Below the pieces are notes generated by a model. That model did not search any database and was not told where the DNA came from. It saw nothing but the letters and a program-made list of their open reading frames with translations. From Lantana camara (lineage: Eukaryota > Streptophyta > Magnoliopsida > Lamiales > Verbenaceae), in assembly GCA_037501455.1 (NCBI GenBank), contig CM074862.1:54033501-54097500 (forward strand): DNA of 64,000 nucleotides. Reading direction: 5' to 3'. Made by a program: the position numbers and the translations under genes. Below, one piece after another: positions 47,441-58,819 of this stretch (positions are counted from its first letter, which is position 1; each line of letters begins with the position of its first letter).

Positions 47441-48148
47441 TGTAGCACCCCTTGACACGTGGAGGTACCACACCCCCGCACTATAGGTCAATCCACCTAC
47501 GAAACGACCACTCCGTACATGAATCAACCTATAGCGAACGGGTGACTATGCAATACTCGACAAGCTAGGCGGGATAACTATAACATGCAATAAGATAAAG
47601 CGGACGCATAAAGTAACCACTATCACTTATTTTCATTTGTTCAATGATGACATTTCTCGTTTACCAACTAAAAATATATTTCAAATTATCATATCAATAC
47701 ATTATCATCTCCAATTTAACAATAATAATAACTACAGTTCCATAATCACGAAATACACGAACCACGGAGGACATGACTACATGAACTGGACTCGACTCGA
47801 CTCAACTCCCGCCTAGCGTGCACCTGCAATACCTGAAAGGTGGAGGCGTCAGTCTGTGAAGACTGAGTGAGGGGTTTACATATATATTTGCGCAGATAAC
47901 ATGCAAGTTATACTCCGGGTAAAGGTTTATAGAAGATAATTATACAGTTTAATAATAACATGGCTTCGCCCGAGAATACAACTATCAATATTAATCACTA
48001 GTTCATTTCCACGCAATTAATAAACATGCTTGCTTGCTTGTTAATCATTAGGTGATCACTCAACTCCGTTATCATGCAATCATGTAGGTGTACTCAATTA
48101 GCACATTCATGGAATGGGAATCATGCAATCGGTACATGGCGTGCTTGT

Positions 48149-48450
48149 AACATGATAGGGTTTGTTCCTCCTGTGATTGGACGGACAATCACTGGCAAGA
48201 CCAGTCCAGCGCCCTTCACTCAGAAGGACCTGGCCAGGGGAAACATGGGTACACGATAGGGTTTTGTTCTTCTTGTGGTTGGACGGACAACCACTGGCAG
48301 GACCAGTCCAGCGCCCTCACTAAGGAGAACCTGGCCAAGAGAACACACGAACACGATAGGGTATTTTTCTTCTTGTGATTGGACGAACAATCATTGGCAC
48401 GAAACCAATCCAGCGCCCCCACTAAGGAGGACCTGGCCAAGAGAACACAC
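48149..48450. repeat. Three tandem 100-bp units with compensated hairpins
   Basis: Each unit carries two adjacent stems. Stem 1: GTGATTG/CAATCAC (48173-48179/48186-48192), GTGGTTG/CAACCAC (48275-48281/48288-48294), GTGATTG/CAATCAT (48375-48381/48388-48394). Stem 2: ACTGG/CCAGT in units 1 and 2 (48191-48205, 48293-48307), ATTGG/CCAAT in unit 3 (48393-48409). The loop of stem 1 is GACGGA or GACGAA. Substitutions in one arm are matched in the other. Confidence 0.93.
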
Positions 48451-49220
48451 TTGCTTGCATTCATGAACATGGCATGCTTTGAGGCGTGAATACTAACATG
48501 CTTTACTTGCTTGATTAATGAACAAGACTATAACTTGGAACGATAAATGATTTCATGAAAATATAACTATAAATACCTTTTGGCTAAAACGGTCACGTAA
48601 AGGGTATACGGGTTCTATATAACTAGAAATTAAACCTCACCTGATAGGCGACACACGACTCGTGAATGCGTGAACGTGCTCATGAGCCACAATCTCCGCC
48701 CTGGAGAGTAACTGGACAAGAAACGGGACAATGTGCGTGCATGAGACCATAATTCAATCATATTATTCATATAATGACGCACGGCATGATCATATACGAG
48801 ACATCGAGCAATACACAATGTAGCATGAAAACATTGTTGGAAAACAGGAATCAGAAAGCAGCGGAATTTAAAAATTTTTCCCAACAAAAGGACCTTGAAC
48901 TCGCAATCGTGTAACCAAATTCGTAGGGATAGAAAACTTACTTTTCTTTTGTTCTTTCTTGAAGCGTTTCAAGCCACCCAAGAACGCTCTTCTCGCGGCT
49001 TGATCCCCTCTCCTTGGTAAAGCTCGAATCTTCAAACTTCTAACTTGAAGCCTCTAGAGAAAGTCCACCAACTTGATCACAATCTAACTAGTAAGGATGC
49101 TAGTTCTCTAGTTAGTGTTTAGGCTTAACCTAGGGTTTAATTTAATCTTGGAGAAAGGAAGGTGTTCAACACATGAACCAAGAATTGTCAATTAGCTCTA
49201 AAGGGGAGCATGAGCTCCCC

Positions 49221-49228
49221 TATATATA
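49221..49228 (-). promoter_or_regulatory. Probable TATA box of the copia LTR
   Basis: TATATATA in CCTATATATAGG, about 330 bp downstream of the CACGTG cluster on the element strand; transcription would start shortly below 49200. The same box in the other LTR is at 57367-57374. Confidence 0.65.
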
Positions 49229-49559
49229 GGAAAGGGGAGGGACGGCCGAACCTAGTCCTTATTGGACTAGGATTTGGTTCCTCTCTCTCCTATTACTTGA
49301 TTATCAAGTATTTTCCAACTTTGACTTTGAATTCTATTTCTAGTCAACCTTTAAGAGAGCTTAAAAATATCCAAACTATTTTTGGATAATTTTATACTTT
49401 ATTTATTATAAAATAAATAACTTATTTTTATCTAATTAATTAATTCGTAATTAATTAACTAGATTATTTTCTCCAAAATTAGACTTTCTTTTTAATTCAA
49501 AATTAAACCAAAGTCTATTAAATAATTAACTAATTAATTATTTAACATATATATATTAT

Positions 49560-49632
49560 CACACGTGTGTGACACGTGTCACAGTGACACGTGTCACTCA
49601 CGCGAGCCACACGTGTGAATTCACACGTGTGG
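49560..49632. promoter_or_regulatory. Cluster of five CACGTG G-boxes in the copia LTR
   Basis: Five ACACGTGT-type sites within about 73 bp, repeated at 57706-57778 in the other LTR. CACGTG is the core recognised by plant bZIP and bHLH factors and overlaps abscisic-acid response elements. Enhancer activity is inferred. Confidence 0.7.
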
Positions 49633-50777
49633 AACCCTCTTGGTCCGATTAACTCGTTTAATCATTTTCAAGCCTCAACTCATGTAACCAAGTTGTTGTG
49701 TGTGACCCTCTAGGTTCTCAATTCAATTAGCAGTGACCCCAATTAATTAATTCATTAATTAATTAATCAGTTCACAGATTAAACGACCATAGTCTAGCAA
49801 CAGGTGTTTAACCCCTAGCTGAATTGGAATGTTCAGATTCGACAGAACCTTTAAGTCATTGATTCATGTGAGATACAATCCTCCTACTTACTATCTCTCA
49901 ACCAAGATCTAGGGCAAGGGAATAATCAGAACCCTAATAATCTGGTCTTAAAGCTAAGTGCATTTCATATCCATTTGATCTCAATCCAAGAAACCCTTTT
50001 CTTGATATCTTGATCTACTGCCTTGGCCAAGGACTCCATATGGCATATGAATGACTTACACAATAAGAGATCACCTTGCATATGCAAGTGTAGGTCCTTT
50101 CTTGATTCTCATTCACTTTCATGAATCACTTGTGCAGCCCCAGCATAAGCCTTGAATCAGTTGTCTAAGGCGACACCCTTTAAAGCTTATACCAAAGACT
50201 ACAGAGTTAACTCATAAAGTAACATGGAACCTCAAGTCTAAGGATCAATTAATCACATCAATGACTCGTGAGATATTTCCTAATCTGGAAGTTTCCATTT
50301 CCTGAAATAGAAACTTCCTTTCCCATTTAGGAATGTTCTCACACGGGGCACCTCAGTGAACTTACTTATTAAAGTAAGCACCCTCATGTATCACGCACGT
50401 ATCAACTATACACTTTACACCTCCATGAAACAAGGTGGTCCTTCTTAAGGGCGTGATCCCATAAGCAAGCCTTAGAGGAGTGAGGTTGACACTCCCACTG
50501 TCTGTAGGACTCATCGGCTTGGAGTATTTTACTAATCATGACTTATGTGATATAAGGCTCGTTTCATGAACCATTTCACCTAAATGGTAGAGTCCTAAAG
50601 TCATCAGGATTAGGGGAGTTCTCATACATGCACAGCTAAAGTAAAAGCATACCAAACAAGAGCATATAAAGAAGTGTTGCCTCAATTCGTTATTTTATTC
50701 AAAGATTGTCTGTGATTACAATAAGGAAAAGTACAAAGCGGATATACAATCGTCTTTCTAGGGCACTATTCCTAACA

Positions 50778-50790
50778 ATCTCCCACTTGC
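50778..50790 (-). promoter_or_regulatory. Polypurine tract of the copia element
   Basis: The minus strand reads GGCAAGTGGGAGAT next to TGTTAGGAATAG, the usual copia 3' LTR junction. Confidence 0.9.
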
Positions 50791-50793
50791 CCG

Positions 50794-53700
50794 TCAAAGC
50801 CATTCTAAAGCTACTCTAAGTCCCATCTTCTGAAGATGACCTTGGAAAGCTTCTCGACTAAGGGGTTTAGTAAGTGGATCTGCCACGTTCTCTGCTGATG
50901 TGACCCTCTCAATTTGCACATCTCCTCTTTTGATAATATCACGGATTAGGTGATACTTCCTCATAATGTGCTTGGTCCGTTGGTGAGATCTTGGTTCTCT
51001 TGCTTGAGCAACCGCCCCAGTGTTGTCACAAAACACAGTAATGGGGTCTTTCATGCTAGGAACAACATTCAATTCTTGAATGAAGTTTCTTATCCAAACA
51101 CCTTCCTTAGCTGCATCATTTGCAGCTAAGTATTCGGCCTCAGTGGTCGAATCTGCAGTGGTTGTTTGCTTGGAACTCTTCCAACTCACTGCTCCACCGT
51201 TTAGGCAGAAAATGTATCCTGACATTGACTTAAAATCATCTAAGTCAGATGCAAAGCTTGCATCACAGTATCCTTCGACAGTAAGATCTTTCTGACCTCC
51301 GTAAACTAAGAATAAATCTTTAGTACTTTTCAAGTACTTAAGAATATTCTTCACGGCAGCCCAGTGACCATCTCCAGGGTCAGATTGGAAACGACTCGTT
51401 ACACTAAGTGCATAAGCCACATCCGGTCGAGTACATAACATTGCATACATTATGCTACCTATTGCTGATGCATAAGGTGTATGAGTCATTCTTTCCTTCT
51501 CAAGGTTGGTCTTAGGACACATCTTCTTTGAAAGACATGTTCCTACACTCATAGGAAGGTTCTTAACCTTTGCTGACTCCATATTGAATCTCTTCAATAC
51601 TTTGCCAATGTACATCGACTGTGATAGTCCTATTAACCTTCTAGATCTATCTCTATAGATTTTAATTCCAAGGATATAGGACGCATCACCAAGATCTTTC
51701 ATCTCGAATTGGTTCGATAACCATAACTTAGTCACTTTCATGTCATCCTTCGAATTCCCAATAAGAAGGATGTCATCAACATAAAGTACTAAGAATTGCA
51801 CTGAGGTCTCCAATTCCTTTCTATACACACATGATTCATTCGAAATTTGAATGAAGCCAAACGCTTTGACCGATTCATCAAATCGAATGTTCCAATTCCT
51901 AGAAGCCTGTTTCAATCCATAGATTGATCTTTGGAGTTTGCAAACCTTTTGCTCACTCCCACTGAATGTGAAACCTATGGGTTGCTCCATATAAATGTCT
52001 TTGTCAATGTCACCATTGAGAAAGGCAGTTTTCACATCCATTTGCCATATCTCATAGTCATAATATGCAGCAATGGCAAGCATGATTCGAATGGACTTTT
52101 GCATTGCAACTGGTGAAAAAGTTTCGTCAAAGTCCACGCCGGGTCTTTGAGTGAACCCTTTTGCAACCAGTCTCGCTTTGTAGGCCGCAATGCTTCCATC
52201 AACTCCAAGCTTTCTCTTAAAGATCCATTTGCAACCTATGGGTTTGACCCCATCAGGCAAATCTACCAAGGTCCAAACTTGGTTGGAGTTCATGGAGTCC
52301 ATTTCGGATTTCATGGCTTCTATCCACTGTTCAGAGTCAGAATCTGAAAGTGCCTCCTCATATGTTAAAGGATCATTATCCTTTTGAGAGATTTCATGGA
52401 AGAATCCATACCATCTCTCCGGCTGTCTAGGAGTACGTTCAGAACGCCTTAGGGGAGGATTTACATGTGTATCGAAATTCGTGATTGGTTGTAGTTGATC
52501 AGAGTGGGACGTTTCTTCAGTGGGTGGTGTGGGGTCACTTTGTACTTCTTCTAATTCTATGATCTTGCCTTTCTTTTCTTTAAGGAACGGTTCCTCAAGA
52601 AAAGTGGCATTTCTGGAAACAAACACCTTTTGCTCAGATTGATCATAGAAATAGTATCCTATGGATTCCTTAGGATAACCTACAAAGTAGCATAAGTTAG
52701 AACGAGATTCTAACTTATCTCCCACTGTCCTCTTCACGTAAGCAGGACAACCCCAAATTCTTAAATAAGAATAACTAGGGATTTTACCATGCCACATTTC
52801 ATAGGGCTTGGGGACTGACTTAGAGGGAACAAGATTCAAAATCTTTGCTGCACTTTCTAGGGCATAACCCCAGAAAGAAGGTGGTAAGTCAGTGAAACTC
52901 ATCATGGAACGAACCATATCAAGTAGGGTTCGATTCCTTCTCTCAGAAACTCCATTAAGCTGAGGAGTTCCCGGAGGAGTCCACTGAGAGATAATCCCAT
53001 TATCTTTGAGATGATTAAGGAATTCTTCACTAAGATACTCGCCTCCTCGATCAGATCGAAGTGCTTTGATCTTGTGACCAGTTTGGTTCTCAACCTCCTT
53101 TTGAAATTCTAAGAATTTCTCAAAAGCTTCAGATTTATACTTCATTAAGTATACATAACCATACCGACTAAAGTCATCAGTGAAGGTTATGAAGTACTGA
53201 TGATTGTTTCTAGTGCTTACACTAAGCGGTCCACAAACATCAGTATGGATCAAATCCAAAACCTTAGTGGCACGTTCCACAGTTCCTTTAAAAGGGACTT
53301 TGGACATTTTTCCTTTGAGACAGGATTCGCAAGAAGTTAACTCTTTGAGATCATTTTCAGAGAATGATCCTAAAGTGTTTATCTTGCTAATTCTGTTCTT
53401 GGAAATGTGTCCTAATCTAGCGTGCCATAAGGGAGCTGAAACTTTGTCATCTCTCTTATGCTTTGTTTCTCGTTGTATATTCATAATATTGATATTTTGA
53501 GTTAGGTAAAGTCCATTACTTAGAGTACCGATGTGAACGGAAGAGTTGTTCCGTTTGATAAAATATTTACCATTCTTAATATAAGTCTCATAACCTTCAC
53601 AATCTAATATTGGAACTGAAATTATATTACGAATAATGCTCGGTACATAAAGGACTTTATTTAATACTAACTCAAAACTACCTAAATCTAATCTAATTGC

Positions 53701-54243
53701 GCCTAAAGCTCGAGCTTCAACGTTTGAGCCATCGCCGATCTTCAAGACACATTCTCCTTCTTTGAGTTGTTGGACTTCACTTAGCATCTGTACATCATTA
53801 CAGATGTGAGTTCCACAACCGGTATCAAGTACCCAAGAACTAGAATTAATAGAAAGATTTACTTCAACGAGAAAGATACCTTTCTTTAGAGTAGCCTTGT
53901 ACTCTGGGCAGTTTCTCCTCCAATGTCCCGCTTTGCCACAATGGAAGCAAACATCCTCTTTCTGATCACGCTTCTTCTTTTGGGCCTTCCCCTTCGAAAT
54001 GCCACCAGTGGGCCTAAGGGGTTTCTTCTTCTTCTTTTGGGCTTTCTTGCCCTTACCTTTAGAAGGCCCAGAAGAGGAAGATGGAGCATTCACCATCAAA
54101 ACCTTATTGTCCTTCTTGATCGTGCTTTCAGCAGTCACAAGCTGACTAATCAGCTCAGCTACAGTAGCACCAGCATGATTCATGTTGAAGTTAAGGACAA
54201 ATGGGTTGAATGATGGTGGGAGCGAAGCTAGCAACAAATCCAC
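50794..54243 (-). CDS. pol: Copia gag C-terminus and pol polyprotein
   Basis: 1149 residues in one open frame, the main part of a Ty1/copia polyprotein that would be cut into nucleocapsid, protease, integrase, RT and RNase H. Residues from the frame start: CCHC knuckle C99/C102/H107/C112 after a lysine-rich stretch; protease DTG at 140-142; integrase zinc finger H274/H279/C305/C308; D335, D398 and E434 with exact D35E spacing; RT from about 650 with YVDD at 821-824; RNase H D994, E1035 and D1073. All catalytic residues look intact. The stop lies four bases from the PPT. The frame opens at a GTG (54243) and has no natural start of its own. It continues gag across a one-base frameshift near 54245, so the product is not made normally unless ribosomes shift. 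Confidence 0.93.
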   Translation of the reverse strand: MDLLLASLPPSFNPFVLNFNMNHAGATVAELISQLVTAESTIKKDNKVLMVNAPSSSSGPSKGKGKKAQKKKKKPLRPTGGISKGKAQKKKRDQKEDVCFHCGKAGHWRRNCPEYKATLKKGIFLVEVNLSINSSSWVLDTGCGTHICNDVQMLSEVQQLKEGECVLKIGDGSNVEARALGAIRLDLGSFELVLNKVLYVPSIIRNIISVPILDCEGYETYIKNGKYFIKRNNSSVHIGTLSNGLYLTQNINIMNIQRETKHKRDDKVSAPLWHARLGHISKNRISKINTLGSFSENDLKELTSCESCLKGKMSKVPFKGTVERATKVLDLIHTDVCGPLSVSTRNNHQYFITFTDDFSRYGYVYLMKYKSEAFEKFLEFQKEVENQTGHKIKALRSDRGGEYLSEEFLNHLKDNGIISQWTPPGTPQLNGVSERRNRTLLDMVRSMMSFTDLPPSFWGYALESAAKILNLVPSKSVPKPYEMWHGKIPSYSYLRIWGCPAYVKRTVGDKLESRSNLCYFVGYPKESIGYYFYDQSEQKVFVSRNATFLEEPFLKEKKGKIIELEEVQSDPTPPTEETSHSDQLQPITNFDTHVNPPLRRSERTPRQPERWYGFFHEISQKDNDPLTYEEALSDSDSEQWIEAMKSEMDSMNSNQVWTLVDLPDGVKPIGCKWIFKRKLGVDGSIAAYKARLVAKGFTQRPGVDFDETFSPVAMQKSIRIMLAIAAYYDYEIWQMDVKTAFLNGDIDKDIYMEQPIGFTFSGSEQKVCKLQRSIYGLKQASRNWNIRFDESVKAFGFIQISNESCVYRKELETSVQFLVLYVDDILLIGNSKDDMKVTKLWLSNQFEMKDLGDASYILGIKIYRDRSRRLIGLSQSMYIGKVLKRFNMESAKVKNLPMSVGTCLSKKMCPKTNLEKERMTHTPYASAIGSIMYAMLCTRPDVAYALSVTSRFQSDPGDGHWAAVKNILKYLKSTKDLFLVYGGQKDLTVEGYCDASFASDLDDFKSMSGYIFCLNGGAVSWKSSKQTTTADSTTEAEYLAANDAAKEGVWIRNFIQELNVVPSMKDPITVFCDNTGAVAQAREPRSHQRTKHIMRKYHLIRDIIKRGDVQIERVTSAENVADPLTKPLSREAFQGHLQKMGLRVALEWL

Positions 54244-54707
54244 TGTTCATCTTTCAGTGGCATGTCCATGGAGGCAAGTTTCTCAGTAAGGGCAAGAAAC
54301 TTGAGTCCATATTCATGGACACTTGAACCTTCCCTCATTCTCAAGTGGAATAATTCCTTTGAAGTGTTATACCTTGTAACACGTTCATGAGGGCGGTAAA
54401 GTTGCTCTAAGTGGTCGTAAATCTCCCAAGCAAATTCCATGGCCTCATGTTGCCTTTGCAAGTCCGGAGACATGTTAGCCAACATAAGGCAACGGGCTTG
54501 GAGATTATCATCCTTCCACTTCTGAATCGCGTCCCGCTCAGCCCGAGTGGGAGCCTCCCCTTCGGGACTAGGCTCCCCTTCGAAGAGAACATAAGTTCTC
54601 TTCTCAGAATCTAAAATGATTTTTAGATTCCTCAGCCAATCAGAATAGTTGGGACCAGTCAACTTGTTTGACTCGAGGATCGATACAAGAGGGTTTTTGG
54701 TTGCCAT
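54228..54707 (-). pseudogene. gag: Copia gag N-terminus, frameshifted from pol
   Basis: 159 codons from ATG at 54707. MATKNPLVSILESNKLTGPN followed by YSDWLRNLKIILDSEKR is a standard copia Gag start; helical capsid sequence of the UBN2 type follows (LFHLRMREGSSVHEY, FLALTEKLASMDMP). The frame ends in ICC-stop at 54228, overlapping the pol frame by 16 bases. Copia elements normally encode gag and pol as one frame, so a single-base indel around 54243-54250 is the simplest reading; a programmed shift cannot be excluded. The capsid would form the particle in which the RNA is reverse transcribed. Confidence 0.9.
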
Positions 54708-54904
54708 TTCAAAACACGTAGAGAATCACAGAATCTACGACCTAAATGGTAAAACAGAGAACTAGTGAGCATGCTGAATTATAACGATATACAAAAGATA
54801 AGGTCTTTAATCTAATGTAGCTCCCACTGTTTTTCAAAGATCTAGAATTCCCAAAGATCTAAGAGGAACACGTTTCCCAATGGGTACTAAGATCTTAGGC
54901 ATTT

Positions 54905-55235
54905 TACCTTGAACCCACGACTCGCGGACATTCTAAGTAAGAACCCTAGGTAGGTACAACTTACCAATTCTAACACCTTTAGAACTCTTAGTAATTGTTT
55001 TTGCATTACCTATCTTTCAATATGGACCCACGACTCGTGCGACATCCATATTTACTTAGGCGCTAAGCTAGACCCATCAATCATAAGATCATGACCAAAA
55101 CTTAGTTTGAACGACCCACGACTCGCGAACATCGCCCTCGCTAAAATTGACCACGAAATATTGATCATTTAAAATGATTAATTAGGTAACTAAGAACTAA
55201 TAAGCTCCACTAGCTATCCCACGACTTGCGGACAA
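54905..55235. repeat. Dispersed CCCACGACTYGCGGACAT motif in the copia leader
   Basis: Four copies of CCACGACTCGCGGACAT-like sequence, at about 54913, 55024, 55117 and 55218, spaced roughly 100 bp. They are separated by unrelated AT-rich sequence. Confidence 0.7.
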
Positions 55236-56394
55236 TAACTAGCTTTACTTACTAAACTTAAAACCTATTGATGGAATGCTAGGAATTTAATTCAAAACTT
55301 GCATCTCGAATTAAACACCTATTTGTTCGAAATTAGCTTAATATTTAATGGGAATTTTCGAATCAACCGGAGAGTTGTCCGGTTCGACCTCACCAACATA
55401 TATGTTATCCAATTTTATTAGTCTTGATTAATGCAAGTACACTTAAATGCATTTCAAACAAGCACATAAACAGATAACATGTCCTAGCATGATACTAACA
55501 TGTAATGATCATGGGTTCTACCTATCTTATGCGTGATATGTGGGAGCCACTCCACAATCACAAGTTCTAACATACATGCCACATAAACAGTTCAAATCAC
55601 ATAAGGGAAAGCAGTAACAAAATACGAGCCCTATCTCTATTACATTTAACAATCGAGATTCCCCTCCCTAACATTTTGAAGGGTCTTCACTTATGGCCTC
55701 CTTGTTACTTGAATGTGGTCCATCTTACTCCATGGGTGCATTGTCTCCAAAATGAAAATAAAACCTCACTACCTATCTCTACTCTCAAATTACAATAAAA
55801 AAAAAGAAAAAGACATAAAGTAATAAGGCTCAATCTTCATATTGGCCTTAGACAATTACACGGGGCATACCCCGGCCTCAAAAACAGTAACATGGAAAGC
55901 CACATAATAAATCACATAACAGTACGCACATAAGTGAGGCTCCAACCTCAATTGAAAAACACAACTATAGGGCTCCAACCCCAATTTAAACCATCCATGT
56001 GCATAAATTAAAACCATACAAAGATCTAAACCCATGATCACCTAACATGCTTTTGCGAGAATTTAAATTTAGCCAGTAAATTAAAATTCTCGTTTCAAGT
56101 CCTAATGACTCAAAACACGACTTAGATGCAATTCTTGTTCAAGAGCCTTTTCAATAAAACCCGAAAAACATTAAACTAATAAAATTCCAATTAATTTCCA
56201 AAATTAATAATTTTATTCTTTCATTATTTTCAGAAAATAATATTCATAATTTTTCCAAAAACCAAATCGCTTTAATTTCTCAAAATCCCAATTTAATCAA
56301 AATTTTAAAATAATTTTATTTTAACAAAACTGATTTTAAAAGGATAAAATTAAAATAAAATTAAATCGGGATTTTATGGACCGAAAAACACGAA

Positions 56395-56700
56395 ACTCGA
56401 AAACACGAAAACGAGCCCCGGAAAAAGGGCCCAGCCGTGCGAGGCACTGCCGCGCAGCCGCGCGCGCAGACGCGCGCCAGCCGCGCGCACAGCGGGCGGG
56501 ATGAGCCGCTCGCGTGCGCACGCTGGGCGTGCATCATGCGCGCGCCTGCACGCAGCAGCGTCCGGCATGGCCTGGGCAGGCGTCCCGCGCGGTTGCGGGA
56601 CGGACTGGGCGGGCGCGCACGGCTCCCGCGCTGTTGCGGGAGGAGCTGGGCGGCGGCGACGGGCCTGGGCGTGCGACGTGCTAGCACGCCTAGGCTCGTT
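56395..56700. other. GC-rich island in the copia leader
   Basis: About 300 bp dominated by GCGCGC and CGGG motifs in otherwise AT-rich DNA, including GCGCGCAGACGCGCGCCAGC and two GTTGCGGGA phrases. Frames of over 100 codons through it are rich in Arg, Ala and Pro and are compositional. The matching position in other elements of this lineage is unknown to me. Confidence 0.75.
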
Positions 56701-56964
56701 GCTTTTCGTGTTCGTTTCGTATTTCTGGGTTTCTCGAAAAACCAGTTCAATCCAAAATTTAAAAATTCGATTTAAACAAATTTCAACTAAAACGATTTTT
56801 CAAAACACGATTTGAGAAAACAGTTTTAGAAATTCAGGAAAAATTACAGTTTCGTAATTCAGGCTTTCTAAAAGAACTCATGAATACCTAATTCGCATCT
56901 AAGCCTAAGAATTTCTACCAAATTCAGAAATAATGGAGAAGAATCAGAAACACGATTAACGAGG

Positions 56965-56978
56965 TGGCTCTGAAACCA
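56965..56978 (-). promoter_or_regulatory. Primer binding site of the copia element
   Basis: The minus strand reads TGGTTTCAGAGCCA, a one-base variant of the initiator Met-tRNA site, two bases inside the LTR at 56981. Confidence 0.88.
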
Positions 56979-56980
56979 CT

Positions 56981-58816
56981 TGTTGGAAAACAGGAATCAG
57001 AAAGCAGCGGAATTTAAAAATTTTTCCCAACAAAAGGACCTTGAACTCGCAATCGTGTAACCAAATTCGTAGGGATAGAAAACTTACTTTTCTTTTGTTC
57101 TTTCTTGAAGCGTTTCAAGCCACCCAAGAACGCTCTTCTCGCGGCTTGATCCCCTCTCCTTGGTAAAGCTCGAATCTTCAAACTTCTAACTTGAAGCCTC
57201 TAGAGAAAGTCCACCAACTTGATCACAATCTAACTAGTAAGGATGCTAGTTCTCTAGTTAGTGTTTAGGCTTAACCTAGGGTTTAATTTAATCTTGGAGA
57301 AAGGAAGGTGTTCAACACATGAACCAAGAATTGTCAATTAGCTCTAAAGGGGAGCATGAGCTCCCCTATATATAGGAAAGGGGAGGGACGGCCGAACCTA
57401 GTCCTTATTGGACTAGGATTTGGTTCCTCTCTCTCCTATTACTTGATTATCAAGTATTTTCCAACTTTGACTTTGAATTCTATATCTAGTCAACCTTTAA
57501 GAGAGCTTAAAAATATCCAAACTATTTTTGGATAATTTTATACTTTATTTATTATAAAATAAATAACTTATTTTTATCTAATTAATTAATTCGTAATTAA
57601 TTAACTAGATTATTTTCTCCAAAATTAGACTTTCTTTTTAATTCAAAATTAAACCAAAGTCTATTAAATAATTAACTAATTAATTATTTAACATATATAT
57701 ATTATCACACGTGTGTGACACGTGTCACAGTGACACGTGTCACTCACGCGAGCCACACGTGTGAATTCACACGTGTGGAACCCTCTTGGTCCGATTAACT
57801 CGTTTAATCATTTTCAAGCCTCAACTCATGTAACCAAGTTGTTGTGTGTGACCCTCTAGGTTCTCAATTCAATTAGCAGTGACCCCAATTAATTAATTCA
57901 TTAATTAATTAATCAGTTCACAGATTAAACGACCATAGTCTAGCAACAGGTGTTTAACCCCTAGCTGAATTGGAATGTTCAGATTCGACAGAACCTTTAA
58001 GTCATTGATTCATGTGAGATACAATCCTCCTACTTACTATCTCTCAACCAAGATCTAGGGCAAGGGAATAATCAGAACCCTAATAATCTGGTCTTAAAGC
58101 TAAGTGCATTTCATATCCATTTGATCTCAATCCAAGAAACCCTTTTCTTGATATCTTGATCTACTGCCTTGGCCAAGGACTCCATATGGCATATGAATGA
58201 CTTACACAATAAGAGATCACCTTGCATATGCAAGTGTAGGTCCTTTCTTGATTCTCATTCACTTTCATGAATCACTTGTGCAGCCCCAGCATAAGCCTTG
58301 AATCAGTTGTCTAAGGCGACACCCTTTAAAGCTTATACCAAAGACTACAGAATTAACTCATAAAGTAACATGGAACCTCAAGTCTAAGGATCAATTAATC
58401 ACATCAATGACTCGTGAGATATTTCCTAATCTGGAAGTTTCCATTTCCTGAAATAGAAACTTCCTTTCCCATTTAGGAATGTTCTCACACGGGGCACCTC
58501 AGTGAACTTACTTATTAAAGTAAGCACCCTCATGTATCACGCACGTATCAACTATACACTTTACACCTCCATGAAACAAGGTGGTCCTTCTTAAGGGCGT
58601 GATCCCATAAGCAAGCCTTAGAGGAGTGAGGTTAACACTCCCACTGTCTGTAGGACTCATCGGCTTGGAGTATTTTACTAATCATGACTTATGTGATATA
58701 GGGCTCGTTTCATGAACCATTTCACCTAAATGGTAGAGTCCTAAAGTCATCAGGATTAGGGGAGTTCTCATACATGCACAGCTAAAGTAAACGCATACCA
58801 AACAAGAGCATATAAA
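56981..58816 (-). mobile_element. 5' LTR of the copia element, outer end deleted
   Basis: Nearly identical to 48835-50671. It stops at AGCATATAAA where the intact LTR continues for about 105 bp to TCCTAACA. The U3 start is therefore missing, while the G-box cluster and TATA box are retained. Confidence 0.93.
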
Positions 58817-58819
58817 AGT

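Larger units (their letters stand above)
48835..50777 (-). mobile_element. 3' LTR of the copia element
   Basis: The plus strand runs TGTTGGAAAACAGG to GGCACTATTCCTAACA. On the element strand it begins TGTTAGGAATAG after the PPT, a typical copia boundary. A TATA box and a CACGTG cluster are listed separately. Confidence 0.95.
54708..56964 (-). mobile_element. Untranslated leader of the copia element
   Basis: About 2.26 kb between PBS and gag without a supported gene. It includes a repeated phrase ACCCACGACTCGCGGAC (variants near 54913, 55025, 55118 and 55219) and a GC-rich island at 56395-56700. A long leader is typical of Angela/BARE-1 elements. Confidence 0.8.
48835..58816 (-). mobile_element. 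Nested Ty1/copia element, Angela/Tork-like
   Basis: About 10 kb: 3' LTR 48835-50777, PPT, gag-pol, long leader, PBS, and a 5' LTR 56981-58816 missing about 105 bp of its outer end. LTRs of about 1.94 kb, a leader above 2 kb and pol motifs (VKRTVGDKLE, FVGYPKESIGYYFY) resemble the Angela/BARE-1 group; that lineage call is tentative. The two LTRs differ at about five sites over 1.83 kb, so insertion is recent. No target duplication can be seen because the right end is deleted. Confidence 0.92.

Noticed and set aside
56361..56815. Overlapping Arg/Ala/Pro-rich frames of 104-129 codons
   Set aside because: Produced by the GC-rich island on both strands; composition only, no conserved motif.
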